DNA of 64,000 bases from Arthrobacter roseus. Its GTDB lineage: Bacteria; Actinomycetota; Actinomycetes; Actinomycetales; Micrococcaceae. The notes under the pieces were generated by a model. It saw only the letters and a program-made list of their open reading frames with translations, ran no database searches and was not told where the DNA came from. The stretch spans positions 2,480,001 to 2,544,000 of the forward strand of contig NZ_JAFBCU010000001.1 of the NCBI RefSeq assembly GCF_016907875.1, written 5' to 3'. A program made the translations under genes and the position numbers. Below, one piece after another: positions 8,303-16,769 of the stretch; within the stretch, counting starts at the first letter, position 1; each line of letters opens with the position of its first letter.

Positions 8303-8903
8303 ACGCAAAAAACCGACAACCGGTGGGCTTGACACCCCACGGGCAGCACGGTCACGGCTATTACCCAAAGCGAATCCAAATCCGGATGCCTTTGGCCACA
8401 GCACGGAAAATTTTGCCCGCTTCATGGGCACTCCGCAGTTCCTTGTCTACATGACGGTCTTTGTCGCGGTGTGGCTCATCTGGAACTCGTGGGCGCCAGC
8501 AGACTGGCGCTTTGACAGTGCCGCTCTTGGCTTCACGCTGCTGACCCTCATGCTGTCCCTCCAAGCTTCCTACGCTGCGCCGTTGCTTCTGCTCGCCCAG
8601 AACCGGCAGGATGACAGGGACCGAGTGTCTTTGTCCGAGGACCGTCAGCGGGCGGAACGGAATCTTCTGGACACCGAATACCTGACCCGTGAGATCGCTG
8701 ACCTGCGCATCGCTCTGCGTGAGGTCGCTACCCGCGACTACATCCGCTCTGAGCTCCGATCGCTGCTGGAGGAACTACTGGACGCCTCTGATAGCCCGGA
8801 GGCACCCCCTTCCGGCAAGCGTTCCCGCAAGCGATCAGGTGACTCCCCTGCCACAGGGATCATGCCGCGTGTGAGCCCACGTACCGACGGTGGCACTCAG
8901 TGA
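8295..8903 (+). CDS. DUF1003 membrane protein
   Basis: 202 aa. Two membrane helices are visible (FLVYMTVFVAVWLIW and a second near residues 75-98 ending in SYAAPLLLLAQNRQ), followed by the highly conserved cytoplasmic helix DDRDRVSLSEDRQRAERNL typical of DUF1003. The start is ATG 8295, behind a strong GAGGAGGG site located inside the end of the MgtE-like gene. The stop overlaps the GTG of mrp. The tight coupling to a channel-less MgtE sensor makes a joint role in ion or envelope homeostasis plausible, but no activity is known to me for this family. Confidence 0.88.
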   Translation: MAERKKPTTGGLDTPRAARSRLLPKANPNPDAFGHSTENFARFMGTPQFLVYMTVFVAVWLIWNSWAPADWRFDSAALGFTLLTLMLSLQASYAAPLLLLAQNRQDDRDRVSLSEDRQRAERNLLDTEYLTREIADLRIALREVATRDYIRSELRSLLEELLDASDSPEAPPSGKRSRKRSGDSPATGIMPRVSPRTDGGTQ

Positions 8904-10033
8904 CGCTGTTGGACTCTGTTCAATCCGCCCTGTCCACGGTCATCGATCCCGAGCTGCGCAAGCCCATCACCGAGCTCGGCATGGTTGGTGAGGTGGAGAT
9001 TGACGACGACGGCGCAGTGCGTGTTCGCGTCCTACTGACCATTGCTGGTTGCCCACTGAAGGGCACTATCACCGGCGACGTCGAATCTGCGCTGGCCCGC
9101 ATTTCCGGCGTTACATCGGTTCAGGTGGAGCTGGACGTCATGTCGCAGGAACAGCGGGACTCTCTGAAGGACTTACTGCGCCCTAAACGAGGCAATCCGT
9201 TCAACGAACCGGGGTCACTGACCAAGGTCTTTGCGGTTGCCAGCGGTAAAGGAGGCGTCGGGAAGTCCAGTGTGACAGTCAACCTGGCTTCGTCGATGGC
9301 GGCCAGCGGTCTGCGGGTCGGCATCATTGACGCCGACGTCCACGGATTCTCCGTTCCGGGCCTACTGCGTATCACCCAGTCCCCCACGCGTGTCGACGAG
9401 ATGATACTTCCCCCAGTGGCCCATGGGATCAAGGTCATTTCCATCGGCATGTTTCTCGATTCGAACCGGCCGGTGGTCTGGCGCGGACCCATGCTGCACC
9501 GTGCATTGGAGCAATTTCTCACGGACGTCTATTTCGGTGATCTTGACGTTCTCCTGCTTGATCTTCCGCCCGGGACTGGTGATATTGCCATATCGGTGGC
9601 GCAGCTATTGCCAGCATCGCAGATTTTGGTCGTCACGACTCCCCAGAGCGCCGCGGCCGACGTGGCCGAACGTGCGGGATCCCTTGCCGTGCAGACCGGG
9701 CAGCGGGTGGCTGGCGTTATCGAGAACATGTCCTGGCTGGAGCTGCCCGACGGTTCGCGCATGGAGCCCTTCGGCAGCGGTGGCGGCTCGCTCGTGGCGG
9801 AACGGCTCTCCGCGACTCTCGAAACCGAGATTCCGCTGTTGGGCCAAATTCCCCTGGATGTTCGGTTGAGGGAGGGGGGCGACGCCGGGCAACCGATTGT
9901 CATGACCAACCCTGAGTCCCCGGCTGCCATGGAGCTGGCCTCAGTAGCGAGCAAGCTCGCAGCCATTCCGCGTGGACTTTCAGGGCTCCAGCTGGGAGTA
10001 GCGCCGCTATCCAGCGGTGGATCCGACCGCTAG
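8900..10033 (+). CDS. mrp: Mrp/ApbC P-loop ATPase, iron-sulfur carrier
   Basis: 377 aa cytoplasmic ATPase that binds and hands over Fe-S clusters. Residues 1-85 are the MIP18/DUF59 domain (IDPELRKPITELGMV, TIAGCPL). Residues about 110-370 are the MinD-like ATPase with the deviant Walker A SGKGGVGKS and the Mrp signature DLPPGTGD. The usual CxxC near the C-terminus is not evident, as in several actinobacterial Mrp proteins. GTG 8900 overlaps the DUF1003 stop. The TAG stop is a hybrid: TA is the target site of an IS630 element and G is the first base of the element. Before insertion the stop would have been TAG too. Confidence 0.93.
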   Translation: MTLLDSVQSALSTVIDPELRKPITELGMVGEVEIDDDGAVRVRVLLTIAGCPLKGTITGDVESALARISGVTSVQVELDVMSQEQRDSLKDLLRPKRGNPFNEPGSLTKVFAVASGKGGVGKSSVTVNLASSMAASGLRVGIIDADVHGFSVPGLLRITQSPTRVDEMILPPVAHGIKVISIGMFLDSNRPVVWRGPMLHRALEQFLTDVYFGDLDVLLLDLPPGTGDIAISVAQLLPASQILVVTTPQSAAADVAERAGSLAVQTGQRVAGVIENMSWLELPDGSRMEPFGSGGGSLVAERLSATLETEIPLLGQIPLDVRLREGGDAGQPIVMTNPESPAAMELASVASKLAAIPRGLSGLQLGVAPLSSGGSDR

Positions 10034-11165
10034 TGTAGCGTGTCGCTAATTCCATCTGGTTTGGTTGACTGGAAGAATTGGGTGCATGGCCAACCATGCA
10101 AAACCCCTGCCGTTGCGTGAGGGTGACCGGGAAATCCTTGAATCAATGACCCGCAGAAAGTCCATTGGTGCCTCGGTAGCCTTGCGGGCACGCACGGTGT
10201 TGCTGGCTGCCGGCGGGCTTTCCAATGTCCAGATCGGCGATGTCACTGGATTCAGCGATCCCACGGTCCGGCGATGGCGCAGACGCTATGAAGAAATCGG
10301 GATCGAGGGCCTGAATGATGTCCAGCGTCCGGGAAAGCCGCGGGAAATCGACGAACTCGCGCTCATTGCCGACACGCTGGCCAACGACGGCAAACCACCG
10401 GCGGAGCTGGGGATCTCGCATTGGTCCGCCCGGATCATGGCCGAGCGCCAGGGAATTTCTTTTTCCTCCGTCGCCCGGATCTGGCGCCGGTGGAGAATCC
10501 AACCGCACCGGATCGAGACATTTAAGTTCCCCACCGACCCCGCGTTGGAGGCCAAACTGCGGGACGTGGTCGGCCTGTACCTGTCCCCACCGGAAAACGC
10601 GGTGGTGGTGAGCGTCGATGAGAAGACCCAGATTCAGGCCCTGTCCCGCACGCAGGCAGAGCAGCCGTTGTCCCCGACACACCCGCTGCAGCAAAGTCAC
10701 GATTACAAGCGCAATGGCACCACCACCTTGTTCGCCGCCCTGGATGTCCTGACCGGCAAGCTCAGCGCCAATGCGTTCTACCAAAAGCATACGAACGTCG
10801 AGTTCGTTGACTTCCTGAACCAGGTCGCTGACGCCCATCCGGACGTCGAACTGCATGTCATTTGCGATAATTACGGCACCCACAAACACCAGAATGTGAA
10901 GGACTGGTTGGCGGCGAACCCGCGGGTGTCGATGCACTTCACCCCGACCAGCTGTTCCTGGTTGAACATGGTGGAGATCTTCTTCGGGATCATCACCCGC
11001 CAATGCCTCAAGCGAGGAACCTTCTCCTCGGTGGCCGACCTCCAAGACGCGATGGAACGCTACATCGAGAACTACAACAAGGACGCAAAGCCGTTCACCT
11101 GGACCAAATCAGCGGAGTATCTACTGGGCAAGATGAAACGGAAACAAATAATTAACACGGAACAC
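10033..11165 (+). mobile_element. IS630-family insertion sequence, complete
   Basis: A 1133 bp element flanked by TA at 10031-10032 and 11166-11167, the target duplication expected for IS630/Tc1-type elements. The ends are imperfect inverted repeats: GTGTAGCGTGT (10033-10043) and the complement of 11155-11165 (GTGTTCCGTGT), 9 of 11 matching. It carries one intact transposase. It separates mrp from tatB, two convergent genes whose stop codons shared the target TA. Confidence 0.88.
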
Positions 11166-11168
11166 TAG
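10086..11168 (+). CDS. IS630-family DDE transposase
   Basis: About 360 aa, intact. An N-terminal helix-turn-helix (NVQIGDVTGFSDPTVRRWRRRY) is followed by a second winged region (HWSARIMAERQGI) and the DDE_3 catalytic domain: first Asp in VVSVDEKTQ, second Asp in HVICDNYGTH, and Glu in WLNMVEIFF. I chose ATG 10086 because GGAAG lies about 10 nt upstream; TTG 10065 is in frame. The stop TAG uses the duplicated TA plus one base of flanking host DNA (11168), so its termination depends on the insertion site. It is probably still active or recently active, as no frameshift or end damage is visible. Confidence 0.93.
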   Translation: MANHAKPLPLREGDREILESMTRRKSIGASVALRARTVLLAAGGLSNVQIGDVTGFSDPTVRRWRRRYEEIGIEGLNDVQRPGKPREIDELALIADTLANDGKPPAELGISHWSARIMAERQGISFSSVARIWRRWRIQPHRIETFKFPTDPALEAKLRDVVGLYLSPPENAVVVSVDEKTQIQALSRTQAEQPLSPTHPLQQSHDYKRNGTTTLFAALDVLTGKLSANAFYQKHTNVEFVDFLNQVADAHPDVELHVICDNYGTHKHQNVKDWLAANPRVSMHFTPTSCSWLNMVEIFFGIITRQCLKRGTFSSVADLQDAMERYIENYNKDAKPFTWTKSAEYLLGKMKRKQIINTEH

Positions 11169-11542
11169 GTGGCTTCGACGTCAAAAGGCGCGGACTCACC
11201 TTGATCGAGCCTGACGACCCGTGGCCCTGGCGACCGTTCCGGCACGGTTTGGGGGGCATCACGACTCATCGGTTTCTGAGGTTCCTCGTCCTCATCTAGC
11301 AAGGCTTCCTTGATGATCCGACGAGGGTCATACTGCCGTGGATCCAGTTTGCGCCAATCGACGTCGTCGATCTCCGGGCCCATTTCATCGCGGAGTTGCG
11401 CCCGGGCACCCGTGGCCATCCGCCGCAACTCACGTACCAGCCGTCCAAGTTGTTGGGCATATTCCGGGATCCGGTCCGGGCCGAGGATCAAAGCCGCGAG
11501 CACGGCGAGCACCAACAGCTCCGGAGCATTGATTCCAAACAC
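11165..11542 (-). CDS. tatB: Twin-arginine translocase subunit TatB
   Basis: 125 aa. An N-terminal membrane helix with the Glu found in TatB (NAPELLVLAVLAALILGPDRIPEYAQQLG) is followed by an amphipathic helix (RLVRELRRMATGARAQL) and a charged tail. In the Sec-independent pathway TatB works with TatC to bind twin-arginine signal peptides at the membrane. The start GTG 11542 has TAGTCT 6 nt upstream. Its stop (minus strand TAG) is formed by the target TA and the last base of the IS630 element, and its reading frame end is unchanged by the insertion. In M. tuberculosis a serine protease gene lies between rseA and tatB; none is present here. Confidence 0.9.
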   Translation of the reverse strand: MFGINAPELLVLAVLAALILGPDRIPEYAQQLGRLVRELRRMATGARAQLRDEMGPEIDDVDWRKLDPRQYDPRRIIKEALLDEDEEPQKPMSRDAPQTVPERSPGPRVVRLDQGESAPFDVEAT

Positions 11543-11548
11543 GAATGA

Positions 11549-11554
11549 AGACTA
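11549..11554 (-). promoter_or_regulatory. Leaderless -10 box of tatB
   Basis: TAGTCT on the minus strand with exactly 6 nt to the GTG at 11542. Confidence 0.5.
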
Positions 11555-11597
11555 CCGTCCCCGGAGCACCGGCGACGAATGAGCCGCTGCCCCTGGG

Positions 11598-12539
11598 CTA
11601 CTGATCATCCAACTGCGCCATCTTCTGCAAGCCCCTCACGACGCGGTGAAAAGGATCGTTGGCTGGCATGTCCGGATCCGGAGTCAGTTGGGCTTGTTCG
11701 GTATGAACGACCTGTTGGATTGCCGCAGGCATCTCGGCCGGGGACGTACTGGACATCACCGTATACGTCACAGCGTCCGCGTCCAGGACCACCTGCCAGC
11801 TGTGGTCGGGGTTGACCCACAACTCCCGCTGGGTTCCACCCATACGTTCGAATCCGTCGGAGGTGACCTCGTTGCCCGTGACGGCGTTCACAGGGGGTGC
11901 ATCGGCGGCCCGCACGCTCGAGATTTTGCGTTGCTCATACACCGTCAGCGAGTCCTCGCCGTTGGATAGCGTCAATCGGACCGTGGGAGTACCCCGCACT
12001 GTGATCGCCTCTGCGTCGGTGAGGCTGAAACCGATTGCCTCAAGGTCCGGGCAGTTCCACCCTTCGGAGCGGAGTTCGTTGACCTGGTCGACGAGGAGCT
12101 TTGTCGGCGTGTCATGTGCCACGGCCTCCCACCCGGAAGCGATGGCCTGTTGATGATCCAGCGACGCGACAGGAGCCGGTTCGGCACCCATGACATATGC
12201 ACCGGTGAGAGTTCCTGTGGCAATGACGGCGATCGCAACGGTTGTCGCCACTGTGAGGCGGCGCCGCGACGGACGCCCATGAGCCGCCGCGGCATGTCCC
12301 CACGCCGATTCGCTTGGTCCCTGATGCGCACTACTGTTGGTTCTTGCTAGGATACTGGCCGTCAGGTCCTGGGCCGGGCGGGGCACAGGGCTCCTCAGAC
12401 GCGACCGAATTCCCCGCTGAAACTCGACGATGGCACGGCACTGCTTGCAGTGACTGATGTGTCGCTGGATCGACTGCTCCACTTTTGGGGGCAGTTCGCC
12501 GTCAATGAATGCAGCAAGATGCCGCTGCGGATGTCCCAT
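11598..12539 (-). CDS. Zinc-finger anti-sigma factor (RseA-like)
   Basis: 313 aa. The N-terminal ZAS domain shows the H-x3-C-x2-C core (HISHCKQC, about residues 27-34) that holds an ECF sigma factor inactive. One membrane helix is near residues 98-118 (TVAIAVIATGTLTGAYVMG). The remaining 190 residues would be outside the cell and have no catalytic motif I recognise. It lies 5 nt after sigE on the same strand, so the pair is an operon, and the natural reading is that it sequesters SigE until an envelope stress releases it. No serine protease follows, unlike in mycobacteria. Confidence 0.9.
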   Translation of the reverse strand: MGHPQRHLAAFIDGELPPKVEQSIQRHISHCKQCRAIVEFQRGIRSRLRSPVPRPAQDLTASILARTNSSAHQGPSESAWGHAAAAHGRPSRRRLTVATTVAIAVIATGTLTGAYVMGAEPAPVASLDHQQAIASGWEAVAHDTPTKLLVDQVNELRSEGWNCPDLEAIGFSLTDAEAITVRGTPTVRLTLSNGEDSLTVYEQRKISSVRAADAPPVNAVTGNEVTSDGFERMGGTQRELWVNPDHSWQVVLDADAVTYTVMSSTSPAEMPAAIQQVVHTEQAQLTPDPDMPANDPFHRVVRGLQKMAQLDDQ

Positions 12540-12544
12540 GCCGC

Positions 12545-13159
12545 CTAGTGTGACCCGGCGTGAACAAAGCCGAGGGCAGGCACGGCATCCCGACGGGGAT
12601 CCCTGTGCGCCAGTTTCTCCCGGAGCATGGTCCGTCCGCGGTGGATGCGTGAACGCACTGTTCCGAGCTTCACTCCCAGAATCCGTGCTACCTCGTCATA
12701 GGCCAAGCCTTCAAGGTCACAGAGCACCACGGCAGCCCGAAAGTTCGGTGATAGGTCATCGAGCGCAGCCTGAATGTCGATATCCAGATTGTTGAACTCG
12801 AAGCTTCGCTCTGGCCCTGGCTGGAGACTTGGCACCCTATTGTCGGCGTCGTCGGCGAGGCTATCGAAACGGATCCGGCTCTTTCGTCTGGCCTGATCAA
12901 GGAACAGGTTGGTGGTGATCCGGTGTATCCAGCCGTCCAAGGTTCCTGGCTTGAAATTTGCCAATGACCTGAACACACGAACAAATGCTTCCTGCGTCAG
13001 ATCTTCAGCATCGAAGCGGTTGCCCGTCAGCCGGTACGCGAGCCGATACACCTTGGGGGAATGCTGCTGGACGACTTCCTCCCAGGTGGGCGGAACCCAG
13101 GCCTCATCTTCCGCTGTCGAGGGACTCTCGACGACAAGCCCGGCAGTTTCGCTGGACAT
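12545..13159 (-). CDS. sigE: ECF RNA polymerase sigma factor SigE
   Basis: 204 aa. Region 2 is seen in [19 protein letters not shown] and VFRSLANF, and region 4 in [27 protein letters not shown] followed by the recognition helix [14 protein letters not shown]. This directs polymerase to extracytoplasmic stress promoters. The start ATG 13159 has AGGAGG 7 nt upstream and fixes the N-terminus; an open frame continues upstream but has no site. The downstream anti-sigma gene is 5 nt away. It is divergent from the O-methyltransferase gene, the same arrangement as sigE/Rv1220c in M. tuberculosis, so the 224 bp between them probably contains both promoters. Confidence 0.93.
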   Translation of the reverse strand: MSSETAGLVVESPSTAEDEAWVPPTWEEVVQQHSPKVYRLAYRLTGNRFDAEDLTQEAFVRVFRSLANFKPGTLDGWIHRITTNLFLDQARRKSRIRFDSLADDADNRVPSLQPGPERSFEFNNLDIDIQAALDDLSPNFRAAVVLCDLEGLAYDEVARILGVKLGTVRSRIHRGRTMLREKLAHRDPRRDAVPALGFVHAGSH

Positions 13160-13383
13160 CTGGTTCCTCCTTGTTGCCGCCCCTGCGCTTACATGGCCCT
13201 CATTGGAAGATTGAGGTGGACCACGACAAAGACGTGAAGTAATTTCTGCGGCCAAAAGACCACGTACATTCAGGGTTCCGCATGAAGCTGGAAATATGCT
13301 GTGCGGAAGCCTGAAATTCGCGGAATCACCGAAGGGTGGCAGTAGGCTGAAGGCTGTCAACGAGACTGATTGGGAGTGGAAAC

Positions 13384-14019
13384 ATGAGCGGCGACAAGCA
13401 GGCAAGCTGGTCCTACGCGGAGGGCCTCCCCTCTGAGGACGACGTCCTGCTACGTGCGCGGGAACGTTCCCACGAGTTGGGTGTGGTACCCGTATCACCC
13501 GGCGTAGCCGCCGCACTCACGGTTCTTGCCGCCACGTCGAAAGCAACCACCGTAGTTGAGGTAGGGGCCGGTGCCGGCGTTTCTGGCGTGTCATTGCTCC
13601 GCGGCCTCGGCCGTCAGTCCGTCCTGACGACCATTGATTCTGACGTCGACCATCTCCGCGCAGCCCGTGAGGCGTATGCGGAGGCAGGGATCGCAGGCAA
13701 CCGGACCCGCACCATATCGGGGAGGGCCGCTGACGTACTGCCACGGCTGACAGATTTCGCTTACGACATGGTTTTTATTGACGCGGACAAGTCGGGATTG
13801 ATGATCTATGTGGATCAGGCGGTGCGTCTGCTTAAACCCAATGGGCTGCTGATCGTCAACGACGCCCTGGATCAAGGACGCGTTCCCAACCCAGCTGTGC
13901 GCGATGAAACAACCCGCACTCTCCGGAGCATCGGCCGAACTATCAGAGACAATGAGTTGCTGGTCTCATCGATGATGCCGGTTGGTGACGGCCTGCTCCT
14001 GGCCGTGAAGACACGCTAG
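13384..14019 (+). CDS. SAM-dependent O-methyltransferase
   Basis: 211 aa class I methyltransferase of the catechol-type family 3. Motif I is [12 protein letters not shown] (about residues 58-69) and the metal/substrate region includes VFIDADKSG. The family methylates small hydroxylated molecules with a divalent metal; the substrate here is unknown. GGGAG 8 nt upstream supports ATG 13384. It is divergent from sigE. The TAG stop overlaps the stop of the convergent DUF3117 gene through the palindrome CTAG (14016-14019). Confidence 0.88.
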   Translation: MSGDKQASWSYAEGLPSEDDVLLRARERSHELGVVPVSPGVAAALTVLAATSKATTVVEVGAGAGVSGVSLLRGLGRQSVLTTIDSDVDHLRAAREAYAEAGIAGNRTRTISGRAADVLPRLTDFAYDMVFIDADKSGLMIYVDQAVRLLKPNGLLIVNDALDQGRVPNPAVRDETTRTLRSIGRTIRDNELLVSSMMPVGDGLLLAVKTR

Positions 14020-14186
14020 CTGACAGTGACGCCCAGCAGGCATTCCTTGAGGTTGCCTGCTTCTTCAGCATTGAGCTCTACGACGAGACGTCCACCGCCG
14101 TCAATCGGAACGCGCATAATCAGGCTGCGCCCTTCTTTGGTAACCTCCATAGGTCCATCGCCTGTACGCGGTTTCATGGCAGCCAT
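14016..14186 (-). CDS. DUF3117 small conserved actinobacterial protein
   Basis: 56 aa. It begins MAAMKPRTGDGPMEVTKEG and ends with NLKECLLGVTV; the sequence is almost invariant across actinobacteria (M. tuberculosis Rv1211 family). No motif for catalysis is visible, the fold is probably a small beta barrel, and no function is known to me. AAGGAAC lies about 10 nt upstream of the ATG at 14186. Its stop codon shares CTAG with the stop of the O-methyltransferase. Confidence 0.9.
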   Translation of the reverse strand: MAAMKPRTGDGPMEVTKEGRSLIMRVPIDGGGRLVVELNAEEAGNLKECLLGVTVS

Positions 14187-14354
14187 CTAAGAAAGTTCCT
14201 TCCACAGTTCGCGCCCCGGCAACGTCGGGGCGCGGTCAACATCAGCCGCACGGCCCTGGCCTGTCACACTCTCAGCCCCGTGCTACCTCTCACGCTTTAT
14301 TATCCCGCAGATGTCGCGGTGGGGCCAATCGAGTTTGTGGTGTAGGCCACAGAG
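14187..14354. other. Intergenic, no gene seen
   Basis: 168 bp between the DUF3117 start and the mannosyltransferase stop, both on the minus strand. It contains the DUF3117 promoter region. I found no further coding frame or RNA. Confidence 0.4.
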
Positions 14355-15593
14355 CTACGGTGGGTAGTCTCCGCCACCAGGCAGCTGAGTCCATTCCCAC
14401 AACCACGCGACCCAAACTATTTGCAGAAGCAGGAACATGACGACGACGGCGCCCCGATAGGCGCGCGACGGTGACAGGAACACTGCGGCAAGAGCGAGCG
14501 GAAAGAGCGGGAGCAACAACCGGAACGTACTGGTCTGTGGGTGCAGGAACGCCAACAGGTACAGCAGATAGGCAGCGGACCACAGCTGGATCTCGATGCC
14601 GAGCCGCCTCACCGTGGGCGAGCACAGGTAGAGAGCCGCGAAGATAGCCAACAGCACCGGAGCGATCGCGCCGGCAATCGGACCAAATACCCCCTGCCCT
14701 GCCTCCACCCAGGGTAGGAAGAGCGTCAGTCCTTGGCCCCGCCAAGCAGTCTCAGTGTCCGTGTAAGCGGCGAGCTCGCCTGTGTAGAGCCAGGCAATGA
14801 TGGGCCATGCCAACGCAGAGAAACCGCTGACTACGACGAGCGCCGCAAGCCGCACGGACAACCGAGCCGGAAATGGATTATCCCTGCGCTTCCACCACCG
14901 ATAGATCCAGAGCACAGCCATCGCCGCGGCAAACGGCACGCCCGCCGGACGAGCAAGGCACATCAGTATGACTACGGGGATGGCAGCCAGATACTGCTGG
15001 CGCACCACCAACAGCAGCGCCGCTGCCAGCAGTGCCAGGTGAAGGGACTCAGCGTAAGGAACCTGCAGGACGGCAGATACGGGGAATGTCCCCACCAATA
15101 CCACGCCCCACAACGAATCACGGTGCGAGGCCTTTTCCCGGAAGAGCAGGTAGATCAACACGGCCGCAACCAAAGCACAGGCTGTGGCCGTCAGCGGTGC
15201 AAGATACTTCCACTCCGCACCGCTAACAGTGTGAAGCCCCCTCACCAAGAACGGAAAGAGCGCGTAGAAAGCCCATTGATTTTCCTTTGTGTGGCCAAGC
15301 TCGTCACGTGGAATCTCGCGCGGATACCCGTCTACATAGATCCGCTCGTACCAGTCGCTGTCCCAGATTCCGACGAAGTCAAAGTACGACGGCTGCGCAT
15401 CACCCCATGGGCTCACACCCTGCTTGGCCGCGACACCGAGAAATACACACAGAGAGAAGACGCGAGTGAGGGCAAAGAGCGTGAGGACTTGAACAAACCA
15501 TGGCCACCGTACGAAGAGGATCGTCAGTTGTTTCCAGAAGGTCTGCAACTGACGGTGAACGGACGCTGGTCGGCGATCAACCTCCGCTGCCAT
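14355..15593 (-). CDS. PIG-V-like polyprenol mannosyltransferase (integral membrane)
   Basis: 412 aa with about ten membrane segments. The first extracytoplasmic loop carries FVGIWDSDWYERI, the acidic WDxxWY signature of PIG-V / GT-C mannosyltransferases. These use polyprenyl-phosphate mannose to add mannose to lipids or proteins outside the membrane. Charge and loop pattern fit the actinobacterial mannosyltransferase family, but the acceptor is unknown. The start at 15593 lies inside the end of the DivIVA-like gene (17 nt overlap), so the two are coupled. Confidence 0.8.
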   Translation of the reverse strand: MAAEVDRRPASVHRQLQTFWKQLTILFVRWPWFVQVLTLFALTRVFSLCVFLGVAAKQGVSPWGDAQPSYFDFVGIWDSDWYERIYVDGYPREIPRDELGHTKENQWAFYALFPFLVRGLHTVSGAEWKYLAPLTATACALVAAVLIYLLFREKASHRDSLWGVVLVGTFPVSAVLQVPYAESLHLALLAAALLLVVRQQYLAAIPVVILMCLARPAGVPFAAAMAVLWIYRWWKRRDNPFPARLSVRLAALVVVSGFSALAWPIIAWLYTGELAAYTDTETAWRGQGLTLFLPWVEAGQGVFGPIAGAIAPVLLAIFAALYLCSPTVRRLGIEIQLWSAAYLLYLLAFLHPQTSTFRLLLPLFPLALAAVFLSPSRAYRGAVVVMFLLLQIVWVAWLWEWTQLPGGGDYPP

Positions 15594-15936
15594 GATCTGA
15601 TCCGTCCTTTTCGGGCCCGTCGATCCTGGCGCACTGTTCGAGTTCCATGATCCGCTGATCGCGCCGTTCCAGCTCTGAGGCCAGTAACACGAGAACTTCG
15701 TCCACCTGGTCCATGCGGTAGCCCCGCAGCGCGGTTGAGAATCTTATGTGGCTGAGATCTTTCGCTTCGACGGGGACCGGCAGGAGAACAGGCGGCAGCG
15801 AAGCTACTGGCTCCACCAATGCGTGATCCTGATTTTCACCGTCCACGACGGCGCGACCGCCACTGAATCTGCCCAGAGACAGGACGACGGCGGCGCCCGC
15901 AACGGCGATGGCAAGGAAGACCAGAAACAAGCTCAC
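15577..15936 (-). CDS. DivIVA-domain membrane protein
   Basis: 119 aa. One N-terminal membrane helix (FLVFLAIAVAGAAVVLSLG) is followed by a short linker and a DivIVA-like start module (IRFSTALRGYRMDQVDEVLVLLASELERR), in which the conserved RGY and VD(E) positions are visible. In full-length DivIVA this module senses curved membrane; here the long coiled coil is missing. It lies between LOG (21 nt upstream) and the mannosyltransferase (overlapping), forming one operon. A link to cell wall growth is an inference. Confidence 0.8.
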   Translation of the reverse strand: MSLFLVFLAIAVAGAAVVLSLGRFSGGRAVVDGENQDHALVEPVASLPPVLLPVPVEAKDLSHIRFSTALRGYRMDQVDEVLVLLASELERRDQRIMELEQCARIDGPEKDGSDHGSGG

Positions 15937-15957
15937 GAACCAATGGTGCCAGAAACT

Positions 15958-16722
15958 TCAGCTGGTGCTGCTGAGGTGCCCTGAACTGCCTTCGACGACG
16001 GCGGCGACGGCGGAAGCGGCGTCGTCGACAATCTGAAGCAGATCCAGGTCCGCCTCGGCGATCATTCCGCCGGGAACCTGTGTACAGCGCATCCAGTCGA
16101 TCAGCGGCTGCCAGAAGTCCTTGCCGATGAGGACGATGGGAAAGGATGTCACCTTTCCCGTCTGCACCAGCGTCATGGCCTCGAACAGCTCATCGAGGGT
16201 GCCCAGCCCGCCGGGAAGAACGATGAACCCCTGCGCGTACTTCACAAACATGGTTTTGCGCGCAAAGAAATACCTGAAGTTGATGCCCAGGTCCACCCAC
16301 TCGTTGAGGCCGGATTCAAAAGGCAGCTCAATGCCCAGCCCCACTGAAGTACCGCCCGCCTCCACCGCGCCCTTGTTGGCCGCCTCCATGGTGCCCGGTC
16401 CACCGCCGGTGATGACGGCGTACCCGGCCTTTGCCAAGAGGGCACCGACCTCTTCTCCCAACCGGTAGTACGCGCTTTCCTTGAGGGTTCGCGCTGAGCC
16501 AAAGACACTGATGGCCGGCCCAAGTTCAGAGAGCGTCCCAAACCCTTCGACAAACTCACTCTGGATCCGCAGCACACGCCACGGATCGGTGTGCGTAAAA
16601 TGCGCTGAATCGTGGTTGTCCAACAACGAACGGTCCGAAAGGTCCTGGGACGTCTGTTCCCTACGTAGTTGAACCGGTCCCTTTCGACGGGACTCGGAGG
16701 CCTTTGTGCTGTGGTTCGACAT
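15958..16722 (-). CDS. LOG-family (TIGR00730) nucleotide phosphoribohydrolase
   Basis: 254 aa Rossmann-fold enzyme. The family motifs GGGPGTMEAANKGA and PGGLGTLDELFEAMTLVQ are both intact. Family members cleave cytokinin-type or AMP-like nucleoside monophosphates to the base and ribose phosphate. About 60 extra polar residues precede the fold. The ATG at 16722 has TAGCCT 6 nt upstream, a leaderless start. It is first gene of an operon with the DivIVA-like and mannosyltransferase genes, and divergent from gluA. Confidence 0.88.
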   Translation of the reverse strand: MSNHSTKASESRRKGPVQLRREQTSQDLSDRSLLDNHDSAHFTHTDPWRVLRIQSEFVEGFGTLSELGPAISVFGSARTLKESAYYRLGEEVGALLAKAGYAVITGGGPGTMEAANKGAVEAGGTSVGLGIELPFESGLNEWVDLGINFRYFFARKTMFVKYAQGFIVLPGGLGTLDELFEAMTLVQTGKVTSFPIVLIGKDFWQPLIDWMRCTQVPGGMIAEADLDLLQIVDDAASAVAAVVEGSSGHLSSTS

Positions 16723-16728
16723 GCGTCA

Positions 16729-16734
16729 AGGCTA
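16729..16734 (-). promoter_or_regulatory. Leaderless -10 box of LOG gene
   Basis: TAGCCT on the minus strand, 6 nt before the ATG at 16722. Confidence 0.55.
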
Positions 16735-16769
16735 ACGGAAGGCGCCTCCTGCTTGGTTGCTCTTCCATT

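Noticed and set aside
10143-11045. 300-codon open frame antisense to the transposase
   Set aside because: The transposase on the plus strand has all DDE motifs. The antisense frame starts and stops at random positions within the element.
13160-13383. Search for a SigE-type (GGAAC...GTT) autoregulatory promoter before sigE
   Set aside because: A GGAACC occurs on the minus strand near 13270, but no matching -10 at proper spacing is evident, so I do not annotate it.
14733-15650. 305-codon open frame on the plus strand opposite the mannosyltransferase
   Set aside because: It is antisense to a gene with clear membrane helices and a family motif. Its product is rich in charged residues without any domain signal, as expected of a high-GC shadow frame.
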